This document shows positions 1 through 10,314 of a stretch of 64,000 nt of DNA, piece by piece. This DNA comes from Escherichia coli (GTDB lineage: Bacteria > Pseudomonadota > Gammaproteobacteria > Enterobacterales > Enterobacteriaceae): NCBI RefSeq assembly GCF_011881725.1, contig NZ_JAATUR010000001.1, positions 186,001-250,000 on the forward strand, in the 5' to 3' direction. Every line of letters starts with the position of its first letter. Position 1 is the stretch's first letter. The position numbers and the translations under genes are program-made. Below the pieces are notes generated by a model, which made no database searches, was not told the origin of the DNA, and saw nothing but the letters and a program-made list of their open reading frames with translations.

Positions 1-1
1 G

Positions 2-955
2 GCGGCCATCGAAAACGGCGCAGATGCTGTTTATATCGGGCTAAAAGATGATACCAACGCCCGTCACTTCGCCGGCCTTAACTTTACCGAGAAAAAATTG
101 CAGGAAGCGGTGAATTTTGTCCATCAACATCACCGCAAACTTCACATAGCAATTAACACTTTTGCGCATCCGGACGGTTACGCCCGCTGGCAACGCGCCG
201 TGGATATGGCGGCGCAACTGGGTGCCGATGCGCTGATCCTCGCCGACCTCGCCATGCTGGAGTACGCTGCCGAGCGTTACCCGCATATTGAACGTCACGT
301 ATCGGTGCAGGCTTCGGCGACCAATGAAGAGGCGATTAACTTTTATCACCGCCATTTTGACGTTGCCCGCGTAGTGTTGCCGCGCGTGTTGTCGATTCAT
401 CAGGTGAAACAACTGGCACGCGTGACGCCAGTTCCGCTGGAAGTGTTCGCTTTCGGTAGCCTGTGCATTATGTCGGAAGGCCGTTGCTATCTGTCGTCGT
501 ATCTGACGGGTGAGTCGCCCAACACCGTAGGTGCGTGTTCTCCGGCCCGCTTCGTGCGCTGGCAACAAACGCCGCAGGGGCTGGAATCCCGCCTTAATGA
601 AGTGCTGATCGACCGTTATCAGGACGGCGAAAACGCAGGTTACCCGACGCTGTGTAAAGGCCGTTATCTGGTGGATGGCGAACGTTATCACGCCCTGGAA
701 GAACCAACCAGTCTCAATACACTTGAACTGCTGCCGGAGTTAATGGCGGCGAATATTGCTTCGGTGAAAATTGAAGGCCGCCAGCGTAGCCCGGCGTATG
801 TGAGTCAGGTGGCGAAGGTCTGGCGTCAGGCTATCGACCGTTGTAAAGCCGATCCGCAAAACTTCGTGCCGCAAAGCGCGTGGATGGAGACGCTCGGGTC
901 GATGTCCGAAGGCACGCAAACCACCCTTGGCGCGTATCACCGTAAATGGCAGTGA
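2..955 (+). CDS. ubiU: UbiU, O2-independent ubiquinone hydroxylation subunit (5' partial)
   Basis: Peptidase U32-family Fe-S protein that, with UbiV, hydroxylates the ubiquinone ring without oxygen; UbiT is the accessory lipid carrier. The reading frame is open from base 2, so the true start lies left of the window; 317 residues are visible and the E. coli protein is 331, so about 14 N-terminal residues are missing. A TTG at 98 is internal, not a start. Four cysteines expected to hold a [4Fe-4S] cluster are visible in GSLCIMSEGRC, GACSPAR and TLCKGRY. The stop is 8 bases before ubiV, indicating one operon. Identity rests on near-complete agreement with the remembered E. coli sequence. Confidence 0.96.
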   Translation, partial: AAIENGADAVYIGLKDDTNARHFAGLNFTEKKLQEAVNFVHQHHRKLHIAINTFAHPDGYARWQRAVDMAAQLGADALILADLAMLEYAAERYPHIERHVSVQASATNEEAINFYHRHFDVARVVLPRVLSIHQVKQLARVTPVPLEVFAFGSLCIMSEGRCYLSSYLTGESPNTVGACSPARFVRWQQTPQGLESRLNEVLIDRYQDGENAGYPTLCKGRYLVDGERYHALEEPTSLNTLELLPELMAANIASVKIEGRQRSPAYVSQVAKVWRQAIDRCKADPQNFVPQSAWMETLGSMSEGTQTTLGAYHRKWQ

Positions 956-963
956 GAAAAGCA

Positions 964-1842
964 ATGAAATATTCCTTAGGGCCGGTGCTGTGGTACTGGC
1001 CAAAAGAGACGCTGGAAGAATTTTATCAGCAGGCAGCCACCAGCTGCGCCGACGTGATTTATCTTGGTGAAGCGGTCTGTAGCAAGCGCCGGGCAACCAA
1101 AGTTGGCGACTGGCTGGAAATGGCAAAATCGCTCGCAGGAAGTGGCAAACAGATTGTGCTCTCCACGCTGGCGCTGGTGCAAGCCTCCTCCGAACTGGGC
1201 GAACTGAAACGTTATGTTGAAAACGGTGAGTTTCTGATTGAAGCCAGTGATCTCGGCGTGGTGAATATGTGCGCTGAACGCAAGCTGCCGTTCGTCGCCG
1301 GGCATGCGCTGAACTGCTACAACGCGGTGACGCTGAAAATATTGCTCAAACAGGGCATGATGCGCTGGTGTATGCCGGTGGAACTTTCCCGCGACTGGCT
1401 GGTGAATCTGCTTAATCAGTGCGATGAGCTGGGGATTCGCAATCAGTTTGAAGTGGAAGTCTTGAGCTACGGTCATCTGCCGCTGGCGTACTCCGCCCGC
1501 TGCTTTACCGCGCGCTCGGAAGACCGCCCGAAAGATGAGTGTGAAACCTGCTGCATTAAGTATCCCAACGGGCGCAACGTGCTGTCGCAGGAGAATCAGC
1601 AAGTGTTTGTGCTCAACGGCATTCAGACCATGAGCGGCTACGTTTACAACCTCGGTAATGAGCTGACGTCAATGCAAGGGCTGGTCGATGTGGTCCGCCT
1701 GTCTCCGCAGGGTACTGACACTTTCGCTATGCTCGACGCCTTCCGTGCCAATGAAAATGGCGCTGCGCCACTACCGCTGACGGCAAACAACGATTGTAAC
1801 GGTTACTGGAGACGGCTGGCGGGGCTGGAGTTGCAAGCGTAA
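964..1842 (+). CDS. ubiV: UbiV, O2-independent ubiquinone hydroxylation subunit
   Basis: Partner of UbiU in a heterodimeric Fe-S enzyme for anaerobic ubiquinone synthesis. It is a 292-residue U32-family protein starting MKYSLGPVLWYW. An in-frame ATG at 946 would add six residues and overlap ubiU; I prefer 964 because it follows the purine-rich gagaaaag and gives the usual length. Cysteines near residue 39 (EAVCSKRR) and in the cluster RCFTARSEDRPKDECETCC (about 180-197) are the probable [4Fe-4S] ligands. It lies 8 bases after ubiU. Confidence 0.96.
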   Translation: MKYSLGPVLWYWPKETLEEFYQQAATSCADVIYLGEAVCSKRRATKVGDWLEMAKSLAGSGKQIVLSTLALVQASSELGELKRYVENGEFLIEASDLGVVNMCAERKLPFVAGHALNCYNAVTLKILLKQGMMRWCMPVELSRDWLVNLLNQCDELGIRNQFEVEVLSYGHLPLAYSARCFTARSEDRPKDECETCCIKYPNGRNVLSQENQQVFVLNGIQTMSGYVYNLGNELTSMQGLVDVVRLSPQGTDTFAMLDAFRANENGAAPLPLTANNDCNGYWRRLAGLELQA

Positions 1843-1848
1843 GTAAAT

Positions 1849-1919
1849 AGCTCACTTTGTTAACAACTTTAACTACTCTTTAATGCAGTATTAAAGATTA
1901 ATCGGTAACAAAGTGAGCT
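1849..1919. repeat. Nested inverted repeats in the ubiV-yhbW gap
   Basis: A perfect 14-bp inverted repeat, AGCTCACTTTGTTA (1849-1862) and TAACAAAGTGAGCT (1906-1919), encloses a second perfect 8-bp hairpin, TCTTTAAT (1877-1884) and ATTAAAGA (1890-1897), with a 5-base loop. The right outer arm ends three bases before the yhbW ATG and contains its only plausible ribosome binding sequence (gtgag), so an RNA that folds this way would hide the start. There is no U-tract, so it is not an ordinary terminator. The function is inferred only; it could also be an operator. Confidence 0.75.
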
Positions 1920-1922
1920 GTT

Positions 1923-2930
1923 ATGACTGATAAAACCATTCCGTTTTCGCTACTCGATCTGGCCCCGATCCCCGAAGGTTCTTCAGCACGAGAAGCGTTC
2001 TCCCACTCTCTCGACCTCGCCCGTCTGGCTGAAAAGCGCGGCTATCATCGCTACTGGCTGGCGGAACACCACAATATGACCGGCATTGCCAGTGCTGCCA
2101 CATCAGTGTTAATTGGCTATCTGGCGGCGAATACCACCACGCTGCATCTGGGTTCTGGCGGCGTGATGTTACCGAACCACTCCCCCCTGGTCATTGCCGA
2201 ACAGTTCGGCACGCTCAATACGCTCTATCCGGGGCGAATCGATTTGGGTCTGGGTCGCGCGCCGGGTAGCGATCAGCGAACTATAATGGCGCTACGCCGC
2301 CATATGAGCGGCGATATTGATAATTTCCCCCGCGATGTGGCGGAGTTGGTGGACTGGTTTGACGCCCGCGATCCCAATCCGCATGTTCGCCCGGTGCCGG
2401 GCTACGGCGAGAAAATCCCGGTGTGGTTGTTAGGCTCCAGCCTTTACAGCGCGCAACTGGCGGCGCAGCTTGGTCTGCCGTTCGCGTTTGCCTCGCACTT
2501 CGCGCCGGATATGCTGTTCCAGGCGCTACATCTTTATCGCAGCAACTTCAAACCATCCGCACGGCTGGAGAAACCGTACGCGATGGTGTGCATCAATATC
2601 ATCGCCGCCGACAGCAACCGCGATGCCGAATTCCTGTTTACCTCAATGCAACAAGCCTTTGTGAAGCTGCGCCGCGGCGAAACAGGGCAACTACCACCAC
2701 CGATTCAAAATATGGATCAGTTCTGGTCGCCGTCTGAGCAGTATGGCGTGCAGCAGGCACTGAGTATGTCGCTGGTGGGTGATAAAGCGAAGGTGCGTCA
2801 TGGCTTGCAGTCAATCCTACGCGAAACCGACGCCGATGAGATTATGGTTAACGGACAGATTTTCGATCACCAGGCGCGCCTGCATTCGTTTGAACTGGCG
2901 ATGGATGTGAAGGAAGAGTTGTTGGGATAG
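1923..2930 (+). CDS. yhbW: YhbW, luciferase-like flavin monooxygenase family protein
   Basis: 335-residue protein of the bacterial luciferase-like (TIM-barrel, F420/FMN-dependent) family; the substrate is not known to me. Family features seen: LDLAPIPEG at the N-terminus, the WLAEHHNM segment near residue 45, [20 protein letters not shown] near 80-100 and [13 protein letters not shown] near 110. The length matches the usual single-domain form. It follows ubiV by 80 bases that hold a nested inverted repeat, so it may be read from the ubiUV transcript or separately. The whole ORF is intact. Confidence 0.9.
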   Translation: MTDKTIPFSLLDLAPIPEGSSAREAFSHSLDLARLAEKRGYHRYWLAEHHNMTGIASAATSVLIGYLAANTTTLHLGSGGVMLPNHSPLVIAEQFGTLNTLYPGRIDLGLGRAPGSDQRTIMALRRHMSGDIDNFPRDVAELVDWFDARDPNPHVRPVPGYGEKIPVWLLGSSLYSAQLAAQLGLPFAFASHFAPDMLFQALHLYRSNFKPSARLEKPYAMVCINIIAADSNRDAEFLFTSMQQAFVKLRRGETGQLPPPIQNMDQFWSPSEQYGVQQALSMSLVGDKAKVRHGLQSILRETDADEIMVNGQIFDHQARLHSFELAMDVKEELLG

Positions 2931-2948
2931 TGTGTTTTAATATGGAAA

Positions 2949-3039
2949 GCCTTATCCGAGCTGGCAACGCTGTCCTGCGTAGGCCTGATAAGCGAAGCGC
3001 ATCAGGCATTGTGTAGGCAGCAGAAATGTCGGATAAGGC
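2949..3039. repeat. REP/BIME-type palindromic repeat
   Basis: Between the convergent yhbW and mtr. The outer arms GCCTTATCCG (2949-2958) and CGGATAAGGC (3030-3039) are perfectly complementary and enclose a typical REP hairpin, GCCTGAT (2983-2989) with ATCAGGC (3001-3007). Such repeats are common at 3' ends of enterobacterial transcripts, where they stabilise mRNA and can bind gyrase or IHF. No other terminator is obvious here for either gene. Confidence 0.88.
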
Positions 3040-3047
3040 ACCGCTGA

Positions 3048-4298
3048 TTACTGATACACCGGCAGTAAATTAAAGCTCGATAAAATATGCACCAGTGCGT
3101 TGCCAACGCCAAACACCAGAATCAACACAATCATCGGCTTGCCGCCCCAGACACGGAATTTTGGGCTACCAAAGCGTTTACGTGATGCGCGGGCCAGCAG
3201 CGCCGGAACAATTGCCGCCCAGATGGTAGCCGCTAAGCCAGCATAACCAATGGCATACAAGAATCCGTTCGGGAACAGCAGGCCACCAACAACAGGCGGG
3301 GCAAAGGTCAGCAATGCCGTTTTAAAGCGTCCCAGGGCCGAGTCGTCAAAACCAAACAGATCCGCCAGATAGTCGAACAGGCCCAGCGTGACGCCGAGGA
3401 ACGAACTCGCTACTGCAAAGTTTGAGAACACGACCAGCAGCAGATCCAGACTACGGCTGTTCAGCACACCGCTTAACGCCTGTACCAGCACATCAATATT
3501 ACCGCCCTTCTCTGCAATGCCGATAAATTCCGGACGTGGGATGTTACCCATCGTCGCCAGCAACCAGATGGTATACAGCGCCAGCGCCATCAACGTACCG
3601 TACACCAGGCATTTCACGATGGTTTTCGGATCTTTGCCGTAATACTTCATCAGGCTCGGTACATTACCGTGATAACCAAACGACGCCAGACAGAACGGCA
3701 GGGTCATTAGCAGATATGGCGCATAAGATGCGTTACTTTCGGCGACGTTGAACAATGTTGCCGGCTGTACATGCCCCAGCAGGCTGCCGAAAGTGAGGAA
3801 GAAGGTAATGATTTTCGCCCCCAGCACAATCGCCGTCATGCGGCTGACGGCTTTGGTGCTTAACCACACCACAAACGCCACTAACAGTGCAAAACCAAAT
3901 CCCGCCGCCCGTGCCGGAACGTTCAACGACATCTCTGCAAAGGTGTGATGCAGAATCGAACCGCTGGCGGAAATATAGGCGTAGGTCAGGATGTAGAGCA
4001 CAAAGGCAATGGAAATGCCGTTGACCACGTTCCAGCCTTTGCCCAGCAAATCTTTGGTGATGGTGTCAAAACTCGAACCGATTCGGTAATTCAGGTTAGC
4101 TTCCAGAATCATCAAGCCGGAATGCAGCATACAAAACCAGGTGAAGATCAGCGCCGCCATTGACCAGAAGAACCAGCTACCCGCCATGACCACTGGCAGG
4201 GAGAACATCCCCGCGCCAATAATGGTGCCGCCGATAATCACCACGCCGCCAAGGAGCGACGGTGATGCTGACGTTTGGGTGGTGGTTAGTGTTGCCAT
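3048..4298 (-). CDS. mtr: Mtr, high-affinity tryptophan:proton permease
   Basis: Inner-membrane tryptophan (and indole) importer of the hydroxy/aromatic amino acid permease family. The 416-residue protein has about 11 hydrophobic segments; the family start [20 protein letters not shown] follows a short hydrophilic N-terminus. It is two residues longer than the 414 I remember for K-12, owing to an extra Ala-Ser pair in the N-terminal tail (TSASPSLL). It is alone in its unit, convergent with yhbW and downstream of the deaD terminator. A TrpR operator-like palindrome lies 53 bases upstream of the start, matching the known TrpR/TyrR control. Confidence 0.96.
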   Translation of the reverse strand: MATLTTTQTSASPSLLGGVVIIGGTIIGAGMFSLPVVMAGSWFFWSMAALIFTWFCMLHSGLMILEANLNYRIGSSFDTITKDLLGKGWNVVNGISIAFVLYILTYAYISASGSILHHTFAEMSLNVPARAAGFGFALLVAFVVWLSTKAVSRMTAIVLGAKIITFFLTFGSLLGHVQPATLFNVAESNASYAPYLLMTLPFCLASFGYHGNVPSLMKYYGKDPKTIVKCLVYGTLMALALYTIWLLATMGNIPRPEFIGIAEKGGNIDVLVQALSGVLNSRSLDLLLVVFSNFAVASSFLGVTLGLFDYLADLFGFDDSALGRFKTALLTFAPPVVGGLLFPNGFLYAIGYAGLAATIWAAIVPALLARASRKRFGSPKFRVWGGKPMIVLILVFGVGNALVHILSSFNLLPVYQ

Positions 4299-4350
4299 GA
4301 GGGCTTCTCTCCAGTGAAAAATAGTGCGACTGCGTTGTTATGTGTTGCAC

Positions 4351-4370
4351 TGTACCAGTACGCGAGTACA
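4351..4370 (-). promoter_or_regulatory. TrpR operator of mtr
   Basis: The segment TGTACCAGTACGCGAGTACA is an imperfect palindrome with two GTAC/AGTAC half-sites, close to the TrpR consensus CTAGTTAACTAG-type operators and to the mtr operator as I remember it. It sits where the mtr promoter should be, upstream of the leftward mtr start. TyrR sites known for mtr were not resolved by eye. Confidence 0.75.
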
Positions 4371-4377
4371 AAAGACA

Positions 4378-4407
4378 GAAAAAAAACCCCGATGGTTAAA
4401 ATCGGGG
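4378..4407 (-). terminator. Rho-independent terminator after deaD
   Basis: Read leftward, the stem ATCGGGG/CCCCGAT pattern (4401-4407 paired with 4387-4393, 7-base loop) is followed by a run of nine U residues (A-run 4378-4386). It lies 45 bases past the deaD stop. Confidence 0.9.
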
Positions 4408-4451
4408 CTGTATAGATTATTTTACAGACAGTGTTCGCTGTTCAGCAATGA

Positions 4452-6341
4452 TTACGCATCACCACCGAAACGACGGCGACCAGTAGAGTCATCACGACGT
4501 GGCGCACGGCCTTCACGACGTTCGCCGCTAAAACGACGACCATCACCACGACCACCTTCACGGCGTTCACCGCTGAAGTTACGACCGCCTTCACGACGTT
4601 CGCCACCGAAACCACGACCACCGCCACGACGCTCACCACCGGTATGCGGCTGTGCATCGCCCAGCAACTGCATGTTCATCGGCTTGTTCAGAATACGAGT
4701 GCGCGTAAAGTGTTGCAGCACTTCACCCGGCATGCCTTTCGGCAGTTCGATGGTGGAGTGAGAAGCAAACAGCTTGATGTTACCGATGTAACGGCTGCTG
4801 ATGTCACCTTCGTTAGCAATCGCGCCAACGATATGACGAACTTCAACACCATCATCGCGGCCCACTTCAATGCGGTACAGTTGCATATCGCCAACATCAC
4901 GACGTTCACGACGCGGACGATCTTCACGGTCGCCACGCGGGCCACGGTCGTTACGATCGCGCGGACCACGGTCATCACGGTCACGGAATTCACGTTTCGG
5001 ACGCATCGGCGCATCTGGCGGCACGATCAGAGTACGCTCACCCTGTGCCATTTTCAGCAGTGCGGCTGCCAACGTTTCGAGATCCAGCTCTTCACCTTCT
5101 GCAGTCGGCTGAATTTTGCTCAGCAGTGCACGGTATTGATCCAGATCGCTGCTTTCCAGCTGCTGCTGTACTTTCGCGGCGAATTTTTCCAGACGACGTT
5201 TGCCAAGCAGCTCTGCGTTCGGCAGTTCTACTTCCGGAATGGTCAGCTTCATGGTGCGTTCGATGTTGCGCAGCAGACGACGCTCACGGTTCTCAACGAA
5301 CAGCAGCGCACGGCCCGCACGACCTGCACGACCGGTACGACCGATACGGTGAACGTAAGACTCGGAATCCATCGGGATATCGTAGTTTACCACCAGGCTG
5401 ATACGCTCCACGTCCAGGCCGCGGGCCGCAACGTCGGTCGCAATCAGGATGTCCAGACGACCGTCTTTCAGACGTTCCAGAGTCTGCTCACGCAGCGCCT
5501 GGTTCATGTCACCGTTCAGCGCGGCGCTGTTGTAGCCGTTACGCTCAAGAGCTTCTGCCACTTCCAGAGTCGCGTTTTTAGTACGCACGAAGATAATCGC
5601 CGCATCAAAATCTTCCGCTTCCAGGAAACGGACCAGTGCTTCGTTTTTACGCATGCCCCACACAGTCCAGTAGCTCTGGCTGATGTCAGGACGGGTAGTC
5701 ACGCTGGACTGAATGCGCACTTCCTGCGGCTCTTTCATAAAGCGGCGGGTAATGCGACGAATCGCTTCCGGCATGGTTGCAGAGAACAGAGCGGTCTGAT
5801 GACCTTCCGGGATCTGCGCCATAATGGTTTCAACATCTTCGATGAAGCCCATGCGCAGCATTTCGTCAGCTTCATCCAGAACCAAACCGCTCAGTTTAGA
5901 GAGGTCCAGAGTGCCACGTTTCAGGTGGTCAAGCAGACGGCCCGGAGTACCGACAACGATCTGCGGCCCCTGACGCAGGGCGCGTAATTGCACGTCATAA
6001 CGCTGGCCGCCGTACAGAGCAACCACGTTTACGCCGCGCATGTGTTTAGAGAAATCCGTCATTGCTTCAGCAACCTGTACCGCCAGTTCGCGGGTCGGCG
6101 CCAGCACCAGAATCTGTGGTGCTTTCAGCTCAGGATCAAGATTTTGCAGCAGAGGTAAAGAGAATGCTGCAGTTTTTCCGCTCCCCGTCTGGGCCATACC
6201 CAGAACGTCGCGGCCATTCAGCAGATGTGGAATACACTCTGCCTGAATTGGAGATGGTTTTTCGTAACCCAGATCGTTAAGGGCTTCAAGGATAGGAGCC
6301 TTCAGGCCCAGATCTGCAAAAGTGGTTTCGAATTCAGCCAT
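4452..6341 (-). CDS. deaD: DeaD (CsdA), cold-shock DEAD-box RNA helicase
   Basis: ATP-dependent RNA helicase for 50S ribosome assembly and mRNA decay in the cold, where it can join the degradosome. 629 residues: Walker-type QTGSGKT at 51-57, DEAD at 156-159, SAT at 187-189 and HRIGRTGR at 331-338 complete the helicase core; a DbpA-like RNA-binding domain lies near 485-555, followed by an Arg/Gly-rich tail ([13 protein letters not shown] repeats) after 575. The frame stays open 22 codons further upstream, but MAEFETTF is the family start and lies in translational overlap with yrbN. E. coli deaD is known to have a very long 5' leader, so its promoter is probably inside nlpI. Confidence 0.97.
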
Positions 6342-6414
6342 GTAGTACGTGTGCCTCAAAATTAATGGCGGCCAGTCTACATAACTCATCATGAAATTGA
6401 TCAGCAATTTTCAT
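6334..6414 (-). CDS. yrbN: YrbN, 26-residue upstream peptide overlapping deaD
   Basis: A short ORF, reading [19 protein letters not shown] and seven more residues, begins at 6414 and ends with TGA at 6336-6334, inside codons 2-3 of deaD in another frame. The predicted peptide equals the 26-residue YrbN of K-12 as I remember it. Its ATG has no clear Shine-Dalgarno sequence. The stop overlapping the deaD start suggests translational coupling, a reasonable control point for a cold-shock gene. A function for the peptide itself is unknown. Confidence 0.85.
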
Positions 6415-6520
6415 TGAAAAGTGTGAACCGGCTCAAAGTAGGTGTATTAACGAACAACAACGCCCTCACCCGTTAAGGTGATGGCAATCAAATAAGATTA
6501 CGGGCTGATGTGTACGTCAG

Positions 6521-7405
6521 CTATTGCTGGTCCGATTCTGCCAGGTCATCTTGGTCCTGGCCCAGGAGCGATAATTCCAACAATGCGTATCGGTGCTCAA
6601 CAAAGTTATGAACGTTGTTGGCAACCGCCAGTTTGAACAGTGCCGTGGCGCTGTCCAAATCCCCCAGACTTAGGTAGTACTTACCTAAATAGAAGTTGGT
6701 TTCACTGAGATGCTCAGCGAGCGAGGTGTTATCCGTTGCGTCCGCCTTGAGCCTTTCCATTAACGTTTGTTCGCTAATGTTGCCCAGGTAGAACTCGACA
6801 ATGTTCCATCCCCACTGTTCCTTGTCCGATTTTTCGAAGTGCTGTTTCAACACTTCTTTAGCCTGCTTCTCATCGAGCTTCTGCTCGGCGAGATAAAGCC
6901 ACAGACTACGGAAAGGATCATTGGGATCGTCTTGATAAAACGCCAGCAGATCATCTTGCGCTAACTTGTCACGACCGCCGTAATATAATGCGATCCCGCG
7001 ATTCAAGTGCGCGTAGTTATAAGTTGGATCAAGCTCAAGTACAGAATCAAACGCTTCATAGGCAGCATCAAAATTGCCTGCCTGCGTTAAATATATGCCT
7101 AAGTAATTGAATACTTCAGGCATATCTGGTCGGATTGCCAGCGCTTGCGAAAAATCGTTACGCGCTAATGCCCTCAGACCGAGACTATCATACAACACTC
7201 CGCGCTCATATAAAAGCTGTGCGCGTTCGTCATCGGTTAAAGCCCGACTGGCAAGGATTTGTTCCATACGTGCCAGAATCACTTCCTGCTGTAAAGTCGG
7301 TTGCAATGGTACCGCGAGGACTTCACTTTTACGCCAGGAAGTATTACTGCATCCTGCAAGCGTAAGTGCTGTCGCAACGAAACACCAGCGCAAAAAAGGC
7401 TTCAT
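6521..7405 (-). CDS. nlpI: NlpI, outer-membrane TPR lipoprotein
   Basis: 294-residue lipoprotein that scaffolds the murein endopeptidases MepS/MepM and the protease Prc. The signal peptide has the lipobox LTLAGC, making Cys19 the lipidated residue; TPR-like helices follow, including a clear repeat at [20 protein letters not shown] and the next at [16 protein letters not shown]. The length equals the E. coli protein. It lies between pnp and deaD, 108 bases after the pnp stop, on the same strand. Confidence 0.96.
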
Positions 7406-7480
7406 TTCCCACTCCCGAAGACCACGGTTGAATGAACGTCCTGTTCCCGGTTGCTAACAAGGCGTCCTGCCCGGTTAAAA

Positions 7481-7502
7481 GCCCTCCGCAGCAGCGGAGG
7501 GC
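7481..7502 (-). terminator. Hairpin terminator after pnp
   Basis: A perfect 9-bp stem GCCCTCCGC/GCGGAGGGC (7481-7489 with 7494-7502), 4-base loop, is followed in the leftward direction by UUUU. It is 11 bases past the pnp stop. The short U-run suggests partial readthrough into nlpI. Confidence 0.75.
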
Positions 7503-7513
7503 AAATGGCAACC

Positions 7514-9649
7514 TTACTCGCCCTGTTCAGCAGCCGGAGCTTCCGGTGCCGCAGCAGGTTGAGACTGCTCAGTCGCTTCTTTAATGCTCAGACGGATACG
7601 GCCCTGGCGATCAACTTCCAGAACTTTAACCGGCACTTCCTGACCCATCTGCAGGTAATCGGTCACTTTCTCAACGCGTTTGTCGGCGATTTGAGAAATG
7701 TGTACCAGACCCTCTTTACCGCCGCCGATGGCAACAAATGCGCCAAAGTCAACGATACGGGTCACTTTACCATTGTAGACGCGGCCCACTTCGATTTCTG
7801 CAGTGATCTCTTCGATACGACGAATAGCGTGTTTCGCTTTCTCGCCATCGGTCGCTGCGATCTTCACAGTACCGTCATCTTCGATTTCGATGGTGGTGCC
7901 AGTTTCTTCGGTCAGAGCACGGATTACAGAACCGCCTTTACCGATAACGTCTTTGATCTTGTCCGGGTTGATCTTGATGGTATGGATACGCGGAGCGAAC
8001 TCAGAGATATCACCGCGCGGCGCATTGATCGCCTGTTCCATTACGCCCAGGATGTGCAGACGCGCACCTTTAGCCTGATTCAGCGCAACCTGCATGATCT
8101 CTTTGGTGATACCTTCAATTTTGATATCCATCTGCAGTGCAGAGATACCGTCGCGGGAACCCGCAACTTTGAAGTCCATATCGCCCAAGTGATCTTCATC
8201 GCCCAGAATGTCAGACAGTACAACGTAGTTGTCGCCTTCTTTCACCAGGCCCATTGCGATACCCGCAACAGCTGCTTTGATCGGCACACCTGCGTCCATC
8301 AGCGCCAGAGAGGCACCGCACACAGAAGCCATAGAAGAAGAACCGTTGGATTCGGTGATTTCAGAAACCACACGTACGGTGTACGGGAATTTATCCATAT
8401 CCGGCATTACTGCCAGCACGCCGCGCTTCGCCAGACGACCGTGACCAATTTCACGACGCTTCGGAGAACCGACCATGCCGGTTTCACCTACGGAGTACGG
8501 AGGGAAGTTGTAATGGAACAGGAAGGTGTCAGTACGTTCGCCCATCAGTTCATCAAGAACCTGCGCGTCACGTGCAGTACCCAGCGTTGCGGTAACCAGC
8601 GCCTGCGTTTCACCACGGGTGAACAGCGCAGAACCGTGAGTACGCGGCAGCACGCCAGTACGCACATCCAGACCACGGATCATATCTTTTTCACGACCAT
8701 CGATACGCGGTTCACCTGCCAGTACGCGGCTACGAACAACGTTTTTCTCGATAGCGTGCAGAATTTCACCCAGTTCGTTTTCGTCCAGGGTTTCATCTTC
8801 AGCAAGCAGCGTCGCGATGGTTTCTGATTTGATGACATCAACCTGCGCATAACGCTCTTGTTTGTCGGTGATGCGATAAGCATCGCTCAGACGAGCTTCA
8901 GCCAGTGCAGCAACGCGAGCGTTCAACGCTTCGTTTACCGGCTCCGGCTGCCAGTCCCAACGCGGTTTACCGGCTTCTTTCACCAGCTCATTGATGTTCT
9001 GAATAACAACCTGCTGTTGTTCATGACCGAACACTACTGCGCCCAGCATCTGGTCTTCGCTCAGCAGTTCAGCTTCAGATTCAACCATCAGCACGGCAGC
9101 TTCAGTACCGGCAACAACCAGATCCAGTTTGCTCTCTTTCAGCTCGTCCTGAGTCGGGTTCAGTACGTACTGGTCATTGATGTAACCTACGCGGGCAGCA
9201 CCAATCGGGCCATTGAACGGAATGCCAGACAGAGACAGTGCTGCGGAAGCACCAATCATCGCGACGATATCCGGGTTAACCTGCGGGTTAACAGAAACTA
9301 CGGTGGCGATAACCTGAACTTCGTTGACGAAGCCTTCCGGGAACAGCGGGCGAATCGGGCGGTCAATCAGACGCGCAATCAGGGTTTCGCCTTCGCTTGG
9401 ACGGCCTTCACGACGGAAGAAGCTACCCGGGATACGACCAGCAGCGTAGGTACGCTCCTGATAGTTAACGGTCAGCGGGAAGAAGTCCTGCCCTGGTTTG
9501 GCTTTTTTCTGGCCGACAACGGTAACGAATACCGCGGTGTCATCCATGCTAACCATAACAGCGGCAGTGGCTTGACGCGCCATCATGCCGGTTTCCAGAG
9601 TCACGGTGTGTTGGCCGTACTGGAATTTACGAACGATCGGATTAAGCAA
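7514..9649 (-). CDS. pnp: Polynucleotide phosphorylase (PNPase)
   Basis: 3'-5' phosphorolytic exoribonuclease and degradosome subunit, here 711 residues: two RNase PH-like domains (about 1-215 and 310-540), KH domain with [12 protein letters not shown] near 560, S1 domain with [18 protein letters not shown] near 620-640, and an Ala/Pro/Gln-rich tail. The start is TTG at 9649 (MLNPIVRKF), preceded by AAGGATATTACA; the open frame extends 14 codons further but that is not the known start. A long RNase III-type stem in the leader fits known autoregulation. Confidence 0.97.
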   Translation of the reverse strand: MLNPIVRKFQYGQHTVTLETGMMARQATAAVMVSMDDTAVFVTVVGQKKAKPGQDFFPLTVNYQERTYAAGRIPGSFFRREGRPSEGETLIARLIDRPIRPLFPEGFVNEVQVIATVVSVNPQVNPDIVAMIGASAALSLSGIPFNGPIGAARVGYINDQYVLNPTQDELKESKLDLVVAGTEAAVLMVESEAELLSEDQMLGAVVFGHEQQQVVIQNINELVKEAGKPRWDWQPEPVNEALNARVAALAEARLSDAYRITDKQERYAQVDVIKSETIATLLAEDETLDENELGEILHAIEKNVVRSRVLAGEPRIDGREKDMIRGLDVRTGVLPRTHGSALFTRGETQALVTATLGTARDAQVLDELMGERTDTFLFHYNFPPYSVGETGMVGSPKRREIGHGRLAKRGVLAVMPDMDKFPYTVRVVSEITESNGSSSMASVCGASLALMDAGVPIKAAVAGIAMGLVKEGDNYVVLSDILGDEDHLGDMDFKVAGSRDGISALQMDIKIEGITKEIMQVALNQAKGARLHILGVMEQAINAPRGDISEFAPRIHTIKINPDKIKDVIGKGGSVIRALTEETGTTIEIEDDGTVKIAATDGEKAKHAIRRIEEITAEIEVGRVYNGKVTRIVDFGAFVAIGGGKEGLVHISQIADKRVEKVTDYLQMGQEVPVKVLEVDRQGRIRLSIKEATEQSQPAAAPEAPAAEQGE

Positions 9650-9667
9650 TGTAATATCCTTTCTCTT

Positions 9668-9841
9668 TCTTAGACAGTACCTTAACGGCACTGGTGTTAA
9701 TACCCGATCTTCTGCGCATCCTCGCGACTAATGACAACCCTAACCCAGCCAAATGTGGGTAAAGCCTCTCATTAGCCGCGCGAACCTCTGCAACGGAAGA
9801 TCATTCATAGCAACAATACATTAGTTTCCAGTGAATTGCTG
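9668..9841 (+). ncRNA. sraG: Possible SraG small RNA locus (limits approximate)
   Basis: In K-12 an sRNA called SraG is read from the strand opposite to pnp and rpsO in exactly this gap. The sequence here is intact and strongly structured. I cannot fix the ends from sequence; the limits follow the remembered length of about 174 bases. Function is poorly known, but it overlaps the pnp leader on the opposite strand. Confidence 0.35.
9706..9802 (-). promoter_or_regulatory. pnp leader long stem-loop (RNase III / PNPase autoregulation)
   Basis: A long imperfect stem forms between 9706-9735 and 9770-9802: GATCTTC pairs with GAAGATC at the base, and CTAATGA with TCATTAG near the top, with an inner small hairpin. 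This matches the known pnp leader structure that RNase III cuts and PNPase then attacks, lowering its own mRNA. Confidence 0.75.
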
Positions 9842-9852
9842 CCGTCAGCTTG

Positions 9853-9876
9853 AAAAAAGGGGCCACTCAGGCCCCC
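9853..9876 (-). terminator. rpsO terminator (t1)
   Basis: Leftward stem GGGGCC/GGCCCC (9859-9864 with 9870-9875), followed by six U. It lies in the rpsO-pnp gap; readthrough gives the rpsO-pnp transcript known in E. coli. Confidence 0.88.
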
Positions 9877-9896
9877 TTTTCTGAAACTCGCAAGAA

Positions 9897-10262
<366 letters not shown>

Positions 10263-10274
10263 TTAAGCGGCAGT

Positions 10275-10303
10275 ATTCTACTCGTAGCGACCTGTTATCG
10301 CAA
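10275..10303 (-). promoter_or_regulatory. rpsO sigma-70 promoter
   Basis: Leftward -35 TTGCGA (10303-10298), 17-bp spacer, -10 TAGAAT (10280-10275). It lies between truB and rpsO, about 110 bases upstream of the rpsO start, leaving room for the pseudoknot leader. Confidence 0.8.
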
Positions 10304-10314
10304 GACGGTTAACA

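Noticed and set aside
4456..4660. Tandem [14 protein letters not shown] repeats near the deaD end as a CRISPR-like or mobile array
   Set aside because: The units are in frame, vary in length and form the Arg/Gly-rich tail typical of DeaD; no spacer structure.
4644..5987. 447-codon open frame opposite deaD
   Set aside because: Antisense shadow of deaD; Thr/Phe/Gln-rich sequence with no recognisable domain.
7451..8827. 458-codon open frame opposite pnp
   Set aside because: Antisense shadow caused by strong codon bias of pnp; no domain or start signal.
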